Positions 1 through 11,884 of a DNA stretch of 64,000 nucleotides are shown here, piece by piece. The translations under genes were made by a program, and so were the position numbers. Numbering within the stretch: position 1 is the first letter of the stretch; every line of letters begins with the position of its first letter. This DNA is from Prostheceraeus crozeri (taxonomy: Eukaryota > Platyhelminthes > Polycladida > Euryleptidae). The stretch covers positions 62,001 through 126,000 of the forward strand of contig CAJQUW010009023.1 of assembly GCA_907163375.1 (NCBI GenBank), read 5' to 3'. Under the pieces are notes generated by a model. It saw only the letters and a list, made by a program, of their open reading frames with translations. It had not been told where the DNA came from and did no database searches.

Positions 1-1036
1 TATATCTGGTGGTCAATCGACTGTTGTTACAAGTTTAATGCCAATCCAATAAATGAAATGTCAGAGAAAGAATTTCTTGATACAATGTGTAGAAACCAGG
101 GGTGTTGAGTCGGAGTTGTGACATAAGTTATCGACTGCGACTCCCGACACCGGAATCCACTCGAGGAAAAATGTTCAATTTTCTAAAATCATTCTCATCA
201 ACTTTGAATGTTAGGTATAGTTTTCCTCTTAAAATTGTGACATTTTCTCATAAGCCCTGATTTCGACTTGTTATCAGGAGATTATTGTACCGAAAATCAA
301 CTAAAATGTTCAATCAAGTTAGGACTAAGGACCGCTTTGATCATCTGATATATAGTGTACGTCTATTTCATACACGTGTATGCATATTTGATTGACTTAC
401 CAGATTTTCTTTTCTGCATCATTGCTCAAGTTTTAATCATCTACAATGTCAGCTATGTGATAGTTATCGCCCTCTAGGATTCGTCGAGACCGTCCTTGAC
501 AGAGCGGTGGAGACGAATTGCACGGTTCCAGGACGCTGTCATACCTAACGCTTTAGCATTTGACTTCCCCAACCATTTAGAAAATTGACTACAAAGAACG
601 GTTCACCTTATTCATCTTGCTAATACTGCAATTTAATCTGAAACAGAGCTGCCGAAAGAATGCTAAGTTAGCGTCCAGATAGCGTATAGCATTGATAGTA
701 ATTATTCGATTTCTATGACTTAGAATGGCCTACCAATCGCTCATTTATAGAGTTCTTGAAGTGAACGTTACTTTAGCGTTATCAAAAATACTTGGCAAAT
801 GTTTCAGAATAACTCTCGTCTGGGTTTGAGTGTTCAGGTTAGGAGTGGAAACACAACTAGACGAGTACCTTCTAATGACTGACGGACTGCAGTATTGTTT
901 TACATCCCTTAATCGGTAGCTGAAGTAGTGGTCGATGTCTTGTATTTCAAATGAAGAAATGTGGGATTACATGAAGTATTATAGACGGATGAAGAAACTG
1001 GTGATAACAAATTCAAGTGAAGAAATAGTATTTTCC
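1..1036. other. Non-coding, nothing recognised
   Basis: This stretch is AT-rich with stops in all frames. I saw no coding exon, RNA gene or structured repeat in it. Confidence 0.5.
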
Positions 1037-1262
1037 ATGTGTAGTCTTAGGTATAGTGTGTATAATTTCATTGCTTTCGGTGTAGTAGAGTGTCATTGTA
1101 GTTCTATTGTTTACCTCCATTATCCACTTTCCACTTATCCACTCTTACCATTATCCACTTTGTGTACTTTGTGTAGTGTCAGATATAGTTCACTTGTAAT
1201 CGGTGTAGTAGCATCGTTTTATTTCCATGTTTTACCTCCACTTTTCCAATTTTTATTCATCG
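1037..1262. repeat. Imperfect direct repeat with TTATCCACTT minisatellite
   Basis: Two similar blocks (about 1037-1130 and 1168-1250) share the order GTGTAGT, TATAGTT-like, GGTGTAGTAG and TTTACCTCCA. Between them are several copies of a short TTATCCACTT or TCCACTT unit (about 1120-1160). The 119-residue reading frame across it (935-1294) has a low-complexity, repeat-like composition and is probably not a gene. Confidence 0.5.
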
Positions 1263-1963
1263 GTCTCCTATTGTTTTATAATATCCATTTTTAATTTCCT
1301 TAACCTATCATGACGATTGTCCTATTCTATTTCCACTAACAGCATCTGTAGTCGGTACAGTATATTAGACGTCTGTCTGTTTTGAACATGTATGCGGCAG
1401 TGTTTGGAATCTATGGCATTAGTATATTTACAGTAAGAATGAGTAGTGTTACAAGTCTTAAGATTTCCATTTTTACCAGATATTGGGCCAAAGCTGATCA
1501 ATTTTAATTCGTTGCCACGAGAAAGCTCCACTGAGTTCTTTTAAGAACTGATTAATCCAATGGTTACAGTAGCATTGCCTTTGTACACTTGCGGATTGGA
1601 GAACGCCATCAGTCCTCATTAGGACTACTTTAACTAATAATTTAAATTAGTAAGCATTACATTCTATTATAAATGGCTGCTGGGATGATTTTCATCATCC
1701 TATGAGAATCTACATATTGAACCATTGTAAATATCAATTGTTCTATCTAATGATTCAATGCCTCCGGCTTTCACGAGGTCGAAATGATGTTTCATTGCTC
1801 CTTGCTCTTGGCACCACCAATCAATTGTTCTATTTCTATGTCATGAAGTATACGTCTGCATACAATAGCAGTCCGATAAGGAATTTTAACAGCCATGTAG
1901 CGATAAATTCTTCGATAACATTTATTACACGATGAGGGTCATTTATCGTGCGTCGAGCAATAA
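1263..1963. other. Non-coding, nothing recognised
   Basis: Only short chance reading frames of 60-77 residues, with no recognisable family or splice pattern. Confidence 0.45.
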
Positions 1964-2240
1964 TTAAAGGTTGCACCACGAGCGATTACACGAGCGCGAA
2001 GCATGAGTTTAATCGAGAGAGGTGCAACCGAATTGTCGCCACAGTTTCCCGCCAAACTGACATTACTTCCTCGATGTATGAGTTGTATGAATCACAGATA
2101 TCAGACCACGTGACCAATGATTTCTGAAACCGTTTCTAAACCATCGACCTGCAGAATTTCATTGTCTAATTCAAAACTCTCAATTTCTACCCAAGATTTT
2201 CTTAGACAGAAATCCATGAGTTAGGTAGAGAGCATTATTT
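1964..2240 (+). repeat. Interspersed repeat, copy 1 (hairpin-headed)
   Basis: This block matches 52861-53146 in the same orientation along about 280 bp, with many substitutions and small indels. It starts with TTAAAGGTTGCACCACGAGC. Near its left end the 9-base arms GGTTGCACC (1969-1977) and GGTGCAACC (2021-2029) can pair into a hairpin with a loop rich in CGAG/GCG. No reading frame is conserved. It may be a short non-autonomous element or SINE-like repeat; I could not identify tRNA boxes. Confidence 0.65.
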
Positions 2241-4573
2241 TTTGTCCACTTACCCGAATGTTCACTATCTCTCTGTTGTCTTTTCTATTCTTGTTGGTAG
2301 CTAACTTCATGATTAACTCTCAGTTGCTGTTGCTATGATTGAGAGAATGGACTTCTGTGACATAAAATGATCGCCCGTATATATTTTCTCTTCTGACATC
2401 GAAATGCAAGAACATTTCTGTTTGGATAGCCTATCAGCAGTTCAGACGGATCTCCTAATCTTTGAAATGTTCATCCTACCGCTATGTATTAGGGAACAAA
2501 GTTAAAAGACCACTATATTTGAAACTCATTCCTTTTTGCTAATTGTTGAATTGTTGAGGTAGAGTTTCTGCAATTACATAGAAATCGGTTCAATGTGGTG
2601 CATCATACTTGCAAAAAAGTCGCACTTGTCATACTTCTCAGTCTCACAACTGTGGGTGCAAGTGAATCAGAACACATTGCACTCTGACTTCTTACACCGC
2701 TCCTGTGCAACAATATGTACAATATCGGCCAGTGTCATTCCACTTTCATTTCTTGGATGATATATTGGGCAAGACACCGGTATTTCGGATCTATTTCAGA
2801 ACTGCAAATCGATTATTAATCAGCTTTGTGCTCCTCAAATTTAATTTGACCAAAGTAAAAATTTGACTTACTTACTCGTTTTGGTTTATTTGTTCGTTAG
2901 GATACTTTAACTAACTAAATTGATACTGTCAATATTCTTCATTTCATTTCAATTCAAAATGGATTGAAATATCTAAATTCTGCATTGAATGGAAGTTTTC
3001 AACATAAAATAAATCTCATTACTGATCCTAAAATAGTACGTTTGCACATAAAAAGTTATGTATTAGTTATACATGTGTTTTATAAAATTCTTAATAATAT
3101 CCGGCATTTTTTCGCCGTTGCTTGATAGATCGTTAACATGCGATCTATTGACGCAACAAATTACATACGTATGAAAGCTATTAATTAAGCAAAAATTTCC
3201 AATTTTGTTTCTTTCTCGTGCGATGCTAATTAAGTACGCATGTCAGTATATGTACTTACAGTATTACAACAAAATTTTCTCATCATAATACATGTATGGT
3301 GTTGTTTTTGTTTTATTATATTATATTATATTGTATTATATTATTTTTTTGTTTTTATTATATTGTTTTTGTGTGGGTTTGGATGAATTTGAGGGTACAG
3401 CAATCAACTTCATTACTATCATGACATAGGTAACTAATGCTGTTTGTAATCAGTGTATAGATCGCCTGCTGTATTAAACTCTTCATTGAATATGCATTCA
3501 GTTATTTAAAGCGGTCAATTATAATTCCTTGCTATAGGTAGTCATTATTGGGCACCTTTCACAAAAGCAAAGAGGAAGCTGTAAAGTTGGAGAAGTAAAA
3601 AATTGCCTCTGCTGGAATCGGAGTCAGAAATATTATTACGACTCCGCATCCTTGGTAAAAACACATTTTCACAAAATGAGCGACAGAAAATAACTTTCAT
3701 TTGAATTCAATATTTTACACACATCATATCATGCATTAATGCTACAGTCAAATAATATTTGAATTCAATAAATATCATTTAAATTTCAATCGCTCATCTT
3801 TACTTCAGTATATCATAGCTAATATATTCAATGCTGGCTTTATTTCTTGTTATTCTTGTCATCGTGATTTTGAAAAGATCTTCATGCCCTTGTAGATACC
3901 GTATACTAAACGCGAACGTTTTCATTGCGAAACTTAAATTGAGAAAAGGATCGATACTATCATAATAGATGCATGTCTATTATACTTCGTTATAACAGAA
4001 TACGTATCGGTAGTTGAAACAACAACAACAAACCAGAAAAATATGTTTACTGTTTAAAGCTTCATGCGACAGCTTAGGAATTCGTCGATGAATCAGCAAA
4101 ATTATGTGTGATTTTTTTAAAAAAATGAGTTTTCACTGCAGAAGGGACGTAAATTGAACTCAAAATTTTCTACAACTCCTGTTAAAATGATTTTAACTTG
4201 TCAATATTTTATTCAAGCTTATGAATGCGATATCCGTGTAATTCTAAGAACACACAAAGTTGTTACATCAAGGAAGTCTAAAGAGCCCCTTTGAGACTAA
4301 ATTTTACTAATGACGATATGCAAAGTCTACTTAAATTTATGACATGGTATCTGACATTCGCCAGAAGCTAGATGAACCAATGCATGTACATGCCATTTCA
4401 TGATAAACTTGACGAAACAGGTGAATATCAAAGTGATTGTCAACTTTGAATCCCAATCTTGAACGACTGACAGGATTCCATTTAAATCAAAAGCAGATGA
4501 GAAGCACAATCAGTGAACACATCAGATTTAGAGAACATAAGACCAATACTGACTCCTCACTAAGCAAACATCT
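2241..4573. other. AT-rich non-coding stretch
   Basis: No gene is recognisable. At about 3308-3375 there is a low-complexity run made of TTATA, TTATT and TTTTTG units, a microsatellite-like tract. Confidence 0.5.
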
Positions 4574-4857
4574 TTGATAATGAAAAGCGAACAACTTTTC
4601 CACGAATGATAATCCGCGAACACGGCAATCCGACTGAAAAATGATAATCCAGCTGATCTTTTTCCCTGCTGCTCTCTTGGAAAGCCTGTTGCTTTAAATG
4701 TTACTGCGACTCTGCTGATAATGAAAAGCGAACAACATTTCCACGAATGATAATCCGCGAACACGGCAATCCGACTGAAAAATGATAATCCAGCTGATCT
4801 TTTTCCCTGCTGCTCTCTTGGAAAGCCTGTTGCTTTAAATGTTACTGCGACTCTGCT
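4574..4857. repeat. 142-bp tandem duplication
   Basis: The units 4574-4715 and 4716-4857 are adjacent and almost identical; I see one base difference near the start (CTTTTCC against CATTTCC). Each begins TGATAATGAAAAGCGAACAA and ends GCGACTCTGC. Such high identity indicates a recent duplication. The same short reading frame appears in both units on the minus strand, which explains the internal repeat in the 78-residue frame there. Confidence 0.9.
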
Positions 4858-4931
4858 CTCTTCAGCACATTTGTCTGGGGCGAGTTTGAAAGTTTAGCAC
4901 AACACAGAAAAGTCCTATTAAAAGGAGTGAA

Positions 4932-5144
4932 ATGTCGCGAGTGCCTATCTTCGCCATTGCATCATATGAAGGCTTTCGTAATGAAGAGCAGCATAGGCCT
5001 ACTTCATTTCACGAACCACCCGACGATGAGCGATTCAAATGGGAACAAGCTTTTCTGACGCTGTCATCAGTTGGCAGCCGGATATCCATGGCCTTAGTGC
5101 GGAATAAGCATTATCAAATTCAGCAACACTCCAATCGGTCGTAG
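4932..5144 (+). CDS. Small hypothetical reading frame (70 aa)
   Basis: An ATG-started frame of 70 codons directly downstream of the 142-bp duplication, somewhat GC-richer than its surroundings. The product is charged (segment EPPDDERFKWEQ) and has no signal peptide, membrane helix or motif I recognise. It could be a chance frame or an exon fragment. Confidence 0.15.
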   Translation: MSRVPIFAIASYEGFRNEEQHRPTSFHEPPDDERFKWEQAFLTLSSVGSRISMALVRNKHYQIQQHSNRS

Positions 5145-5249
5145 TGAAATTGGTTTGATAGAGACATGATCCTAAATCCCTTTATTTGTTTCTTAGTGTT
5201 CATTGTTCAGAAGCATTCTTGTTTTACATTACAGTTTGATAGAACCTTC

Positions 5250-7505
5250 CTTTGTACCATAGTTATTAGTTATTATTTCGTAGGACATAAAAGAATAAAC
5301 TTCTTTAATTTCATAGTTTTACTATGAAAAGTGAAAATAAATGAAATACTTACTTGTAAGAACAGTTCAGCTATTTTCACAGTTGATGCTAGAGCACTGC
5401 TGATTCGATTCATTTTTTAGAATAAAACTGATATACACGCATGGATAATAGATGGCTACGTAGCGTTGATGTCACGATAGAATGTTTATTCATGCTCCGT
5501 TTGGTTTTCGTTTCCTTTACTAAGCACTTCTTTTCCACTCTTCATCGACCCACCAATAGAAGAAACCAGCATCTGGCTTTTCGGATTTGAACATCAAATT
5601 TTCCAGTTAATTCAACTTAACTTGCTACTTTGCGTTACCATTTTACTTTATTTGATGGTTTATTACTTGTGATTGTTCATTTGAGAAACATACTGCATTC
5701 CTTTGAATTGTTGGGAATGTCCGTTAAATCAACCACAAAAGATGCCTTCCAAAAGAAAATTTTGCAACAGTCAATTTTAGAACAGAATAGTAAACTAATG
5801 AACCCATATTGAGCTGGAAGCTGCCATAGAACTGTTCAATTGTTATTATTATTTAATATATAATAAATCTAATATAATTAATAAATGCTAATGTACAATT
5901 ATTTCTTTGTTAATGTATAATTATCATACTGCTATTAACTGTTATTATATTTGCAGTTTGCAGGTCATTGATTGCTTCATTCGTAATTACTGTAAATTCA
6001 AAAATGCTTTCATGCTGTCTTCTTCATTAGAATTTCTCAGTTCTAAACCCTCGTTATTCATCACACATGTTGAGATAGAAAATTTGTATTGGTGCTGGCA
6101 CATCACCCAACAACTTCCTCAACCTCTTTGACAATCTCCATGGTGTGATGTTTAGTCTTCAATTAAGCTTACGTTTCATCGTGCTTTGACTTTGTTAATT
6201 TCTGTCATTTATACGCCAATGTCATAATTATTAAATTGAACACAGCAGAATTGCCTCTTGGACTAAATGCTTCCACAATTTAACTGAATACTGAGAAAGT
6301 AACTGACTTTTGAAAATGAATGTCAAAATCATAGAGCTAGGCTATGATTTATCATTGCCTTGTGCTGATAAGTAGTAGATATGGCATAGGCAAGTGTATA
6401 GTTCATGGAGATTTACTTCCATAGTTTCAAAACATGAATAGGCCTATTCTGCATGGATCACGAGCTTTAGCGAGTGATCTGTGCAGAATACGGGTGTTTT
6501 GAAAATATGAAGATATCCAGGCAACACATTTGTCTACGGTATAACTATTTTGTGCCATAGTTATCACACAAGGCAATGATAAATCATAGCTTACCTCTAT
6601 GATTTTGACATTCATTTTCAAAAGTCAGTTATTTTCACAGTTTTTAATTCAGCTATTGAAGCAGGTAGCTCAAGATGCAATTCTACTGTGTTCAATTCAA
6701 TAATTATGACAGTGGTGTATAAATGACAGAATTTAGCAAAGTCAAAGCACGATAGAACATTAGGCCTAATTGAAGACTTAACCACACACCATGGAGATTG
6801 TCAAAGAGGTTGAGGAAAGTTGTTGGGTGATGCGCCAGCACCAATTCAAATTTTGTATCTCAATATGTGCGATGAATAAGGAAGGTTTAAAACAGAGAAA
6901 TTTCAATGAAGAATACAGAATGAATGAAAGTATTTTCGAATTTACAGGAAACACGGATGAAGCAATCAATGACCTGCAAGTACGATAGTGGCAAACTAAT
7001 GGAATTCAATTCAAAGAAATGTAGTAATATGTTTCTCAAACGAGCAGTCATAAGCAATAAGCTAATCAAAGATAAACAGAAACACAAATTAGCAAGTTAA
7101 GTTGAATTAACTGGAAAATTTGATGTTCAAATCCGAAAAGCCTGATGCTGACTGCTTCTAATGTAGACCGATGAAGAATGAAAAAGAAGTAAACAAATGA
7201 AAATCAAATGGTTCAAGGAAATATATTCTATCGTGATATCCACGCTACGTAGTAATGTGTCATAATCGAAGTAACATTAGCTGTTCTCGCATGGTATATA
7301 TCACCTTTTTTCTAGTAAATAAAACGAACCAACAGTGATATTGCTATAGAGCATTCTCTAGCATCAATTGTGAAAATAACTGAATTACAAATGAGCATTT
7401 CAGTTTTTCACTGTTTTCACACTTTCATAGCAAAACTGTGAAATTATAGAAATTTATTCTTCTATGTTCTATGAAGGAATAACTCATAGCTATGGTACAA
7501 AACTC
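5250..7505. repeat. Large imperfect palindrome (arms about 1.0-1.2 kb)
   Basis: The left arm, 5250 to about 6464, is the imperfect reverse complement of the right arm, about 6470-7505. Matching landmarks include TGTACCATAG (left) against CTATGGTACA (right), the CTACGTAGCGT/ACGCTACGTAG pair, and a shared block ending AATCTCCATGGTGTG (left) or CACACCATGGAGATT (right). The axis is a short hairpin at about 6455-6485, GGATCAC-GAGC against a mirrored GAGTGATC. Arms differ by many substitutions and indels, so the inversion is old. Small frames in both arms (60-75 residues) are not similar to any family I know. Confidence 0.8.
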
Positions 7506-7506
7506 A

Positions 7507-7600
7507 CAAAGTTAGTGATCTATGCAGAATACTCATGTTTTGAAACTATGAAAACATATCTCCACAGACAACATTTGTCTATGACATAACTACTACAATT
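7507..7600 (+). repeat. Direct copy of the palindrome's central segment
   Basis: The segment beginning AGTGATCTATGCAGAATACT repeats the sequence just right of the palindrome axis (about 6473-6570): same order of GTGATCT, TGCAGAATAC, GTTTTGAAA, ATATGAA/ACTATGAA, CAACA(CA)TTTGTCTA and ATAACTA. The central segment therefore looks like a unit that exists independently of the palindrome. Confidence 0.6.
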
Positions 7601-8456
7601 GCGTCAAAAGATATCTTGTATAGTATTGAACCGCTATGTATCATAAAATGCGACACTTTCATTGCCATGTTTAACATAGACGCGTTCGATGATGCACTTC
7701 TATCATGACTTCTACAAAGTTCTAATTTTCATATCGTGATTTGCATCAATTAAAAGTTGTTCCATTTCTACTCCTTTAGATTCAAACTCTGGGCATGGTA
7801 TTTCAAGAATGAAGAGGTGTTGAGGCGTCAGTTTCAATTGACTTCATGTACCGAGGAAATTGTACCACTGCAAAATGTAAGTAGTCTTTTGAGGCATCAA
7901 ATGAACAACATCATTAAAATTAATTTAAATTAGCAATCTAACTAAATGTCAGTTTCAAGTCATTAACCCACAAATGCATGAAATATTTTACCGACGTTAG
8001 TGCATGAAATGGGTGCTCGGAGACCTATTTACAAATATGATCTACCATTTCGCTTTAAATGCCCAAAATTATGGAGCATTCGTATGATATCGATAATATT
8101 GTTTATTCTTAATACATATTCACAAAAGCACAATGATATCGGTATATAATACATGTAGTAAACCTACGTGTGCATTCTGCATGTAACGTGTATTGAGATT
8201 GATCAAATATTGATATTTCCAGTAATGTTCGCCTAGAATTAATTGACATTTGAGTTTTAGTAATAAAAGTTTTAATCAGCCCATTTCGCATTGCTTTTCA
8301 AAAAAACTTCGACATGTGAGAACTTGCTTGCATATTTGGTAATGCAGAATCATGGTGTACTTTTAGGAGAACCGTTTTATCTAGCCTATTCAGTTCATAC
8401 TTAATAAGATTTACGTTGCATCACACAGTCTGTCTTGCAAGTAATTACTTCTTTTG
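7601..8456. other. Non-coding, nothing recognised
   Basis: Short chance frames only; no exon signals or repeats noticed. Confidence 0.4.
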
Positions 8457-9270
8457 CATATGAATTGAAGACAAAACAACTGTTCCATCGTAAATTGTAA
8501 TCCGCGAGGCCTATCGACATCGCATTTACAGATAAATCATGAAAAACGATTATATACAAAATGAAATAAAAGAAAGTGAGTTTAAGTTTCCGGGCGAAAG
8601 ATTTTCGAACGAGGTCAAAATCAAACTCCTTGCCGTAGCTGCTCTAGCCTTTCCAGCTATTGAGCCGAAGGTCATTTTTATCACCAGAAGAGTTCCGGTA
8701 CGATCCCTGAAAGACTATACTACTACTCAGATGCTACTCAATTGTTCGTCTGACGTCATCTACCAATTCAATTGTTGCTGCGGAGACAGTTATGTTGGAC
8801 GGACTGAACGGTGCCTGGCAAAGCGAGTGGACGAGCATCTCCCGCCATGCCTGATGAACAAAAGATCCCGACCACGATCATCAGAGCCTCCCAGTAGTGC
8901 TGTAGCAAGACACACTCTCAATTGCCCGCAGTTTGATTCTCGTCACACGCACAAAGATATCGTACTTCAAGAAGGTCGCCAAAGCTCGTCATACAGTGTT
9001 GCTACCATTCCTAGAGGCGACAATCATCAATATTACAAGACCCAAATTCTATGTACAAAACCAAATAGTGATGACGCTCGCTTTACCGTGGATCTGACTT
9101 CTAACTTTTGACCTTTGACTTTAACTCACTTTCTTTTATCTCATTTGGTATACAAACGTTTTCCATGATTTATCTGTAAATACGACGTACCGCTTGACGA
9201 GAGTCGTCGAAAGGTCTCGCGGATTGCAATTTGCGATGAAACAGTTGTTTTATCTTCAAGTCATCTGCAA
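8457..9270 (+). mobile_element. Penelope-like element fragment with inverted arms
   Basis: A GIY-YIG endonuclease reading frame (8539-9111) lies between two inverted arms: 8457-8548, ending GATAAATCATGAAAAACG, and 9158-9270, whose reverse complement carries the same block plus ACAAAACAACTG-like and ATCCGCGAG sequence. Penelope-like retroelements carry an RT followed by a GIY-YIG endonuclease and often have complex inverted or direct terminal repeats. Only the endonuclease end is present here, so this is a fossil fragment. Confidence 0.7.
8539..9111 (+). CDS. GIY-YIG endonuclease domain, Penelope-like
   Basis: The 190-residue frame carries, around residues 74-88, the motif VIYQFNCCCGDSYVG, the cysteine-flanked GIY-YIG core typical of Penelope-like endonucleases. 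It is followed by GRTERCLAKRVDEH (about residues 88-101), where the arginine and the distal H match the second conserved block, and by a spaced AVARH..NC motif (about residues 123-130) that fits the C-terminal metal or substrate region. The family's role is to nick target DNA for target-primed reverse transcription. No RT domain precedes it within the arms. It is a piece of a retroelement, not a host gene. Confidence 0.7.
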   Translation: MKNDYIQNEIKESEFKFPGERFSNEVKIKLLAVAALAFPAIEPKVIFITRRVPVRSLKDYTTTQMLLNCSSDVIYQFNCCCGDSYVGRTERCLAKRVDEHLPPCLMNKRSRPRSSEPPSSAVARHTLNCPQFDSRHTHKDIVLQEGRQSSSYSVATIPRGDNHQYYKTQILCTKPNSDDARFTVDLTSNF

Positions 9271-9289
9271 TGCTACATCGGCCTCACGT

Positions 9290-9420
9290 TGCTTCAATTA
9301 CTTCTTTCTTGAATGAATGCTCGGTGCACACAATTTTTTGCATCGATCACACTTCCTGAGACCTTCCTGTCTTCTGCACATTTATGGCATCTCTTCCTGG
9401 ACGATTTCTGGAAGGTTGTC
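9290..9420 (-). pseudogene. Possible zinc-finger relic of a transposase
   Basis: On the minus strand the cysteine patterns KRCHKCAEDRK, GLRKCDRCKK and VCTEHSF follow one another in different frames. The order CxxC...CxxC..C..H resembles the C-terminal cross-brace zinc finger of some piggyBac-type transposases. The match is short and broken, and no DDE domain is visible next to it, so this is a weak call. Confidence 0.2.
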
Positions 9421-10265
9421 GGTGTGCTTTATCATTACAACAATTTTGTAGAACAAGCTGTGAATGGGTATACTGTGGTAAAAGTTTGAAATACGTCGTT
9501 TTATTTGTCATAAATTGAACTTTTGAACTTTTTGCCGGAAAATGGAAACATGATTTTTGCAATATTTTAAGATTTTCAAATCTTACAGAGTTACAATTGA
9601 AGATTTCTAGGTCAAATTTCTGTCATTTTTTGTATTTTTAGGTCATATGTTTTCGATTTGTAGGTCTTATCTTCGCCCTAGTCAATAGAATTTTTAAGTA
9701 ATGAGACAGAATTGAGCCGTGCTCGTTCGCTGCGGCCTGATCCGTACCCGGCCCGTTTGAATTCCCAGATAATCGGCCTGCCTCCAACTCTGGATTTAAC
9801 AAGTATGTGTTGTCCTGAATAGGTAAAATAGATAAGATGAAATTGAAATTATAGTTAGTAAAGGAAAAACATAAATGCTCTCTCAGGAATGCGCATAGAA
9901 TCTTATGTAGGTTTATACAATATACACGCTATAAACACATGCTTCTTTGCCTTAGCTTATTTCGCAGGAGCCGTGATTTGACATTAAAGACAACCTTTCT
10001 ACGCCATAACATACGTTTACATTACAAACGTGTTATAAAAAGGATGTTGTGGGAATGGAAATACGCGAGGATTTATCCTTTGCCTAATGCAAATCTGATT
10101 CATTGACATCTGCTGGTACCCATGAATGTGTATGAGAAGGAAAGACTGCGTAAGCGTGTTTGTTTATTGAAAATAAGCAAGCAGATTTGTGATCTGACTT
10201 GTACAAATCTTTATAAATTTGCACCTTAGAGGTACCTAAAAAAAGTTATCTAAAACGTGTGCGTA
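9421..10265. other. Non-coding, nothing recognised
   Basis: AT-rich sequence with no exon signals or repeat structure that I could recognise. Confidence 0.4.
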
Positions 10266-10620
10266 CACTGTAAACTCCTCGCCACGAAAGCTGCCACGAA
10301 CTCGCCACGAAACGAATATTTGTTGCCGACTCGTGGCAGGAAACTTGTCGCCCCTAGCCGCCACTAGCCGCCACGAAAATCCGCCGAAGATGAGAGACTG
10401 CTTCAATCATTGAGATAATCACCTAAAATATTCTACAACATCGACATGCTGCTTTCTGGAAGCAAATTTACATGGTTCTATGGGATTTCGGTGAATATTC
10501 CTCGATATTCTAGGATTTGCAATATTTTGTTTAAATGTCGATGTGAATGTGATGAAATGTCTTCCCCAGTGTCGCCACCAACTCGGCAACACTGGCCACG
10601 AATTGAAACAATCGACTGAA
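10266..10620 (+). repeat. CGCCACGAA-rich repeat, copy 1
   Basis: This block opens with ACACTGTAAACTCCTCGCC and contains several CGCCACGAA or CGCCACTAG motifs, then more of them at 10565-10605. A copy in opposite orientation ends at 34013 (ACACTGTAAATGCCTCGCC read on the minus strand). The likeness extends a few bases beyond the ACACTGTAAA start (AAAACG just outside). The repeat is much GC-richer than its surroundings and encodes nothing I recognise; it looks like the end of a DNA transposon family. Confidence 0.6.
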
Positions 10621-11693
10621 ATTAGCGAGAAAGGAACCAAAAAAATCTTTCAATATTTCTGAGGAGTCTGGTGAGTAGATTGTTCAGCTTAATATCGATT
10701 AGGAAGATAATTTGCAACGTTTTAGACATGCAGATATTTGTTTTGATGAATATGTTTTTGAGCAATTTGAATGGAAGACATTTTAGATTCAATGTAGAAT
10801 GTGTTGCGTTGTTCCACATGTGAATCGAATACATTCAGGAGACATATGTGTATCTTTCTTACGCTAAAAGGTATCTTGACAACAATTGTTTTAATCAAAT
10901 GGTCAGGTAAGAAAATCAGTGATGATAAACAGATTAAATTGTGGATGATAGAATGTAAAAGTTGATGTAGTCGGATTCATCTATGCATGATTTCATCTAT
11001 ATCAATTACTTCATGTATACTAATTCTCCTTCTGTAGCTTTCCATGGTCGGGAATGAGACATTTTCAGATAAAGTAACTGAAATTCACCGAGTATATTTA
11101 TGTTGAAAGTCTAGATTTTCACTCAGCTTCAGCGTAGGACGTGAACAGTTTCTGTATTGAGTACTGTCGGCCTTTACATTTAGCGCAGAGCTAAAGTCCT
11201 AAGCCTAAAATGCTCATTTTCAATTATAATTCTCCACCAAAATATAGTTTGTCTTCAGTGTTACAAATCATCCATGCTATGTTTGAAAGCGTCACTATGG
11301 TTTTCATCGATAAATTTGATTTTAGTCAGCTGCTGTTGTGACTTGTTATGCTGCTTCATGAGAACAACTTCAGAAAACGCATTTCCCATGCTTTCTGAAA
11401 GCTTCGTTCTGATTGGTTCACTTCAGTGATTTATTGAGCCAGTAAAATAACTTGCATGAAGTCTTTCCCTGTCGCTATCGTTAAGTGAGAGCTTAGTCAC
11501 TCACAGAGGTAGATTTTGATGCATTACATCGAATAAACTAGTAATTCCTTTAACATTGCACTTCTTCTTAGTAAACTTGAAACTTGTGATTGACCAATGC
11601 GAATAAAACGCGGCTGAAAGCGTGGCCAACGCGTTGCTAAAGTTGCATTCGTTGTCCTGCTTCATAAAATGCTAATGCATGTCAAAAAGGTTA
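10621..11693. other. Non-coding, nothing recognised
   Basis: No coding exon, hairpin or repeat noticed apart from scattered AT-rich tracts. Confidence 0.4.
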
Positions 11694-11741
11694 AAAACCG
11701 TTACATGTTAAAACATGTAAAAACATGTTAAAACGGTTTTT
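11694..11741. repeat. Short hairpin with ACATGTTAAA units
   Basis: AAAAACCGTT and AACGGTTTTT form 10-base arms around three repeats of an ACATGTWAAA unit, which is itself palindromic. It lies about 150 bp upstream of the satellite and next to GCCAGTAGCCAAAA, a string also found inside the satellite monomer. Confidence 0.75.
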
Positions 11742-11884
11742 GCCAGTAGCCAAAATTCGAAAAACTGCCAGTTGACATAACTTCTTTATTCTTCTATATT
11801 TCACTTAGTTCTTTTCAGACACTGGAGAATGTTAGATGTTCTACACGCCTGCACAGTTTCACAGCGATATTCTTTCTTTAACTC

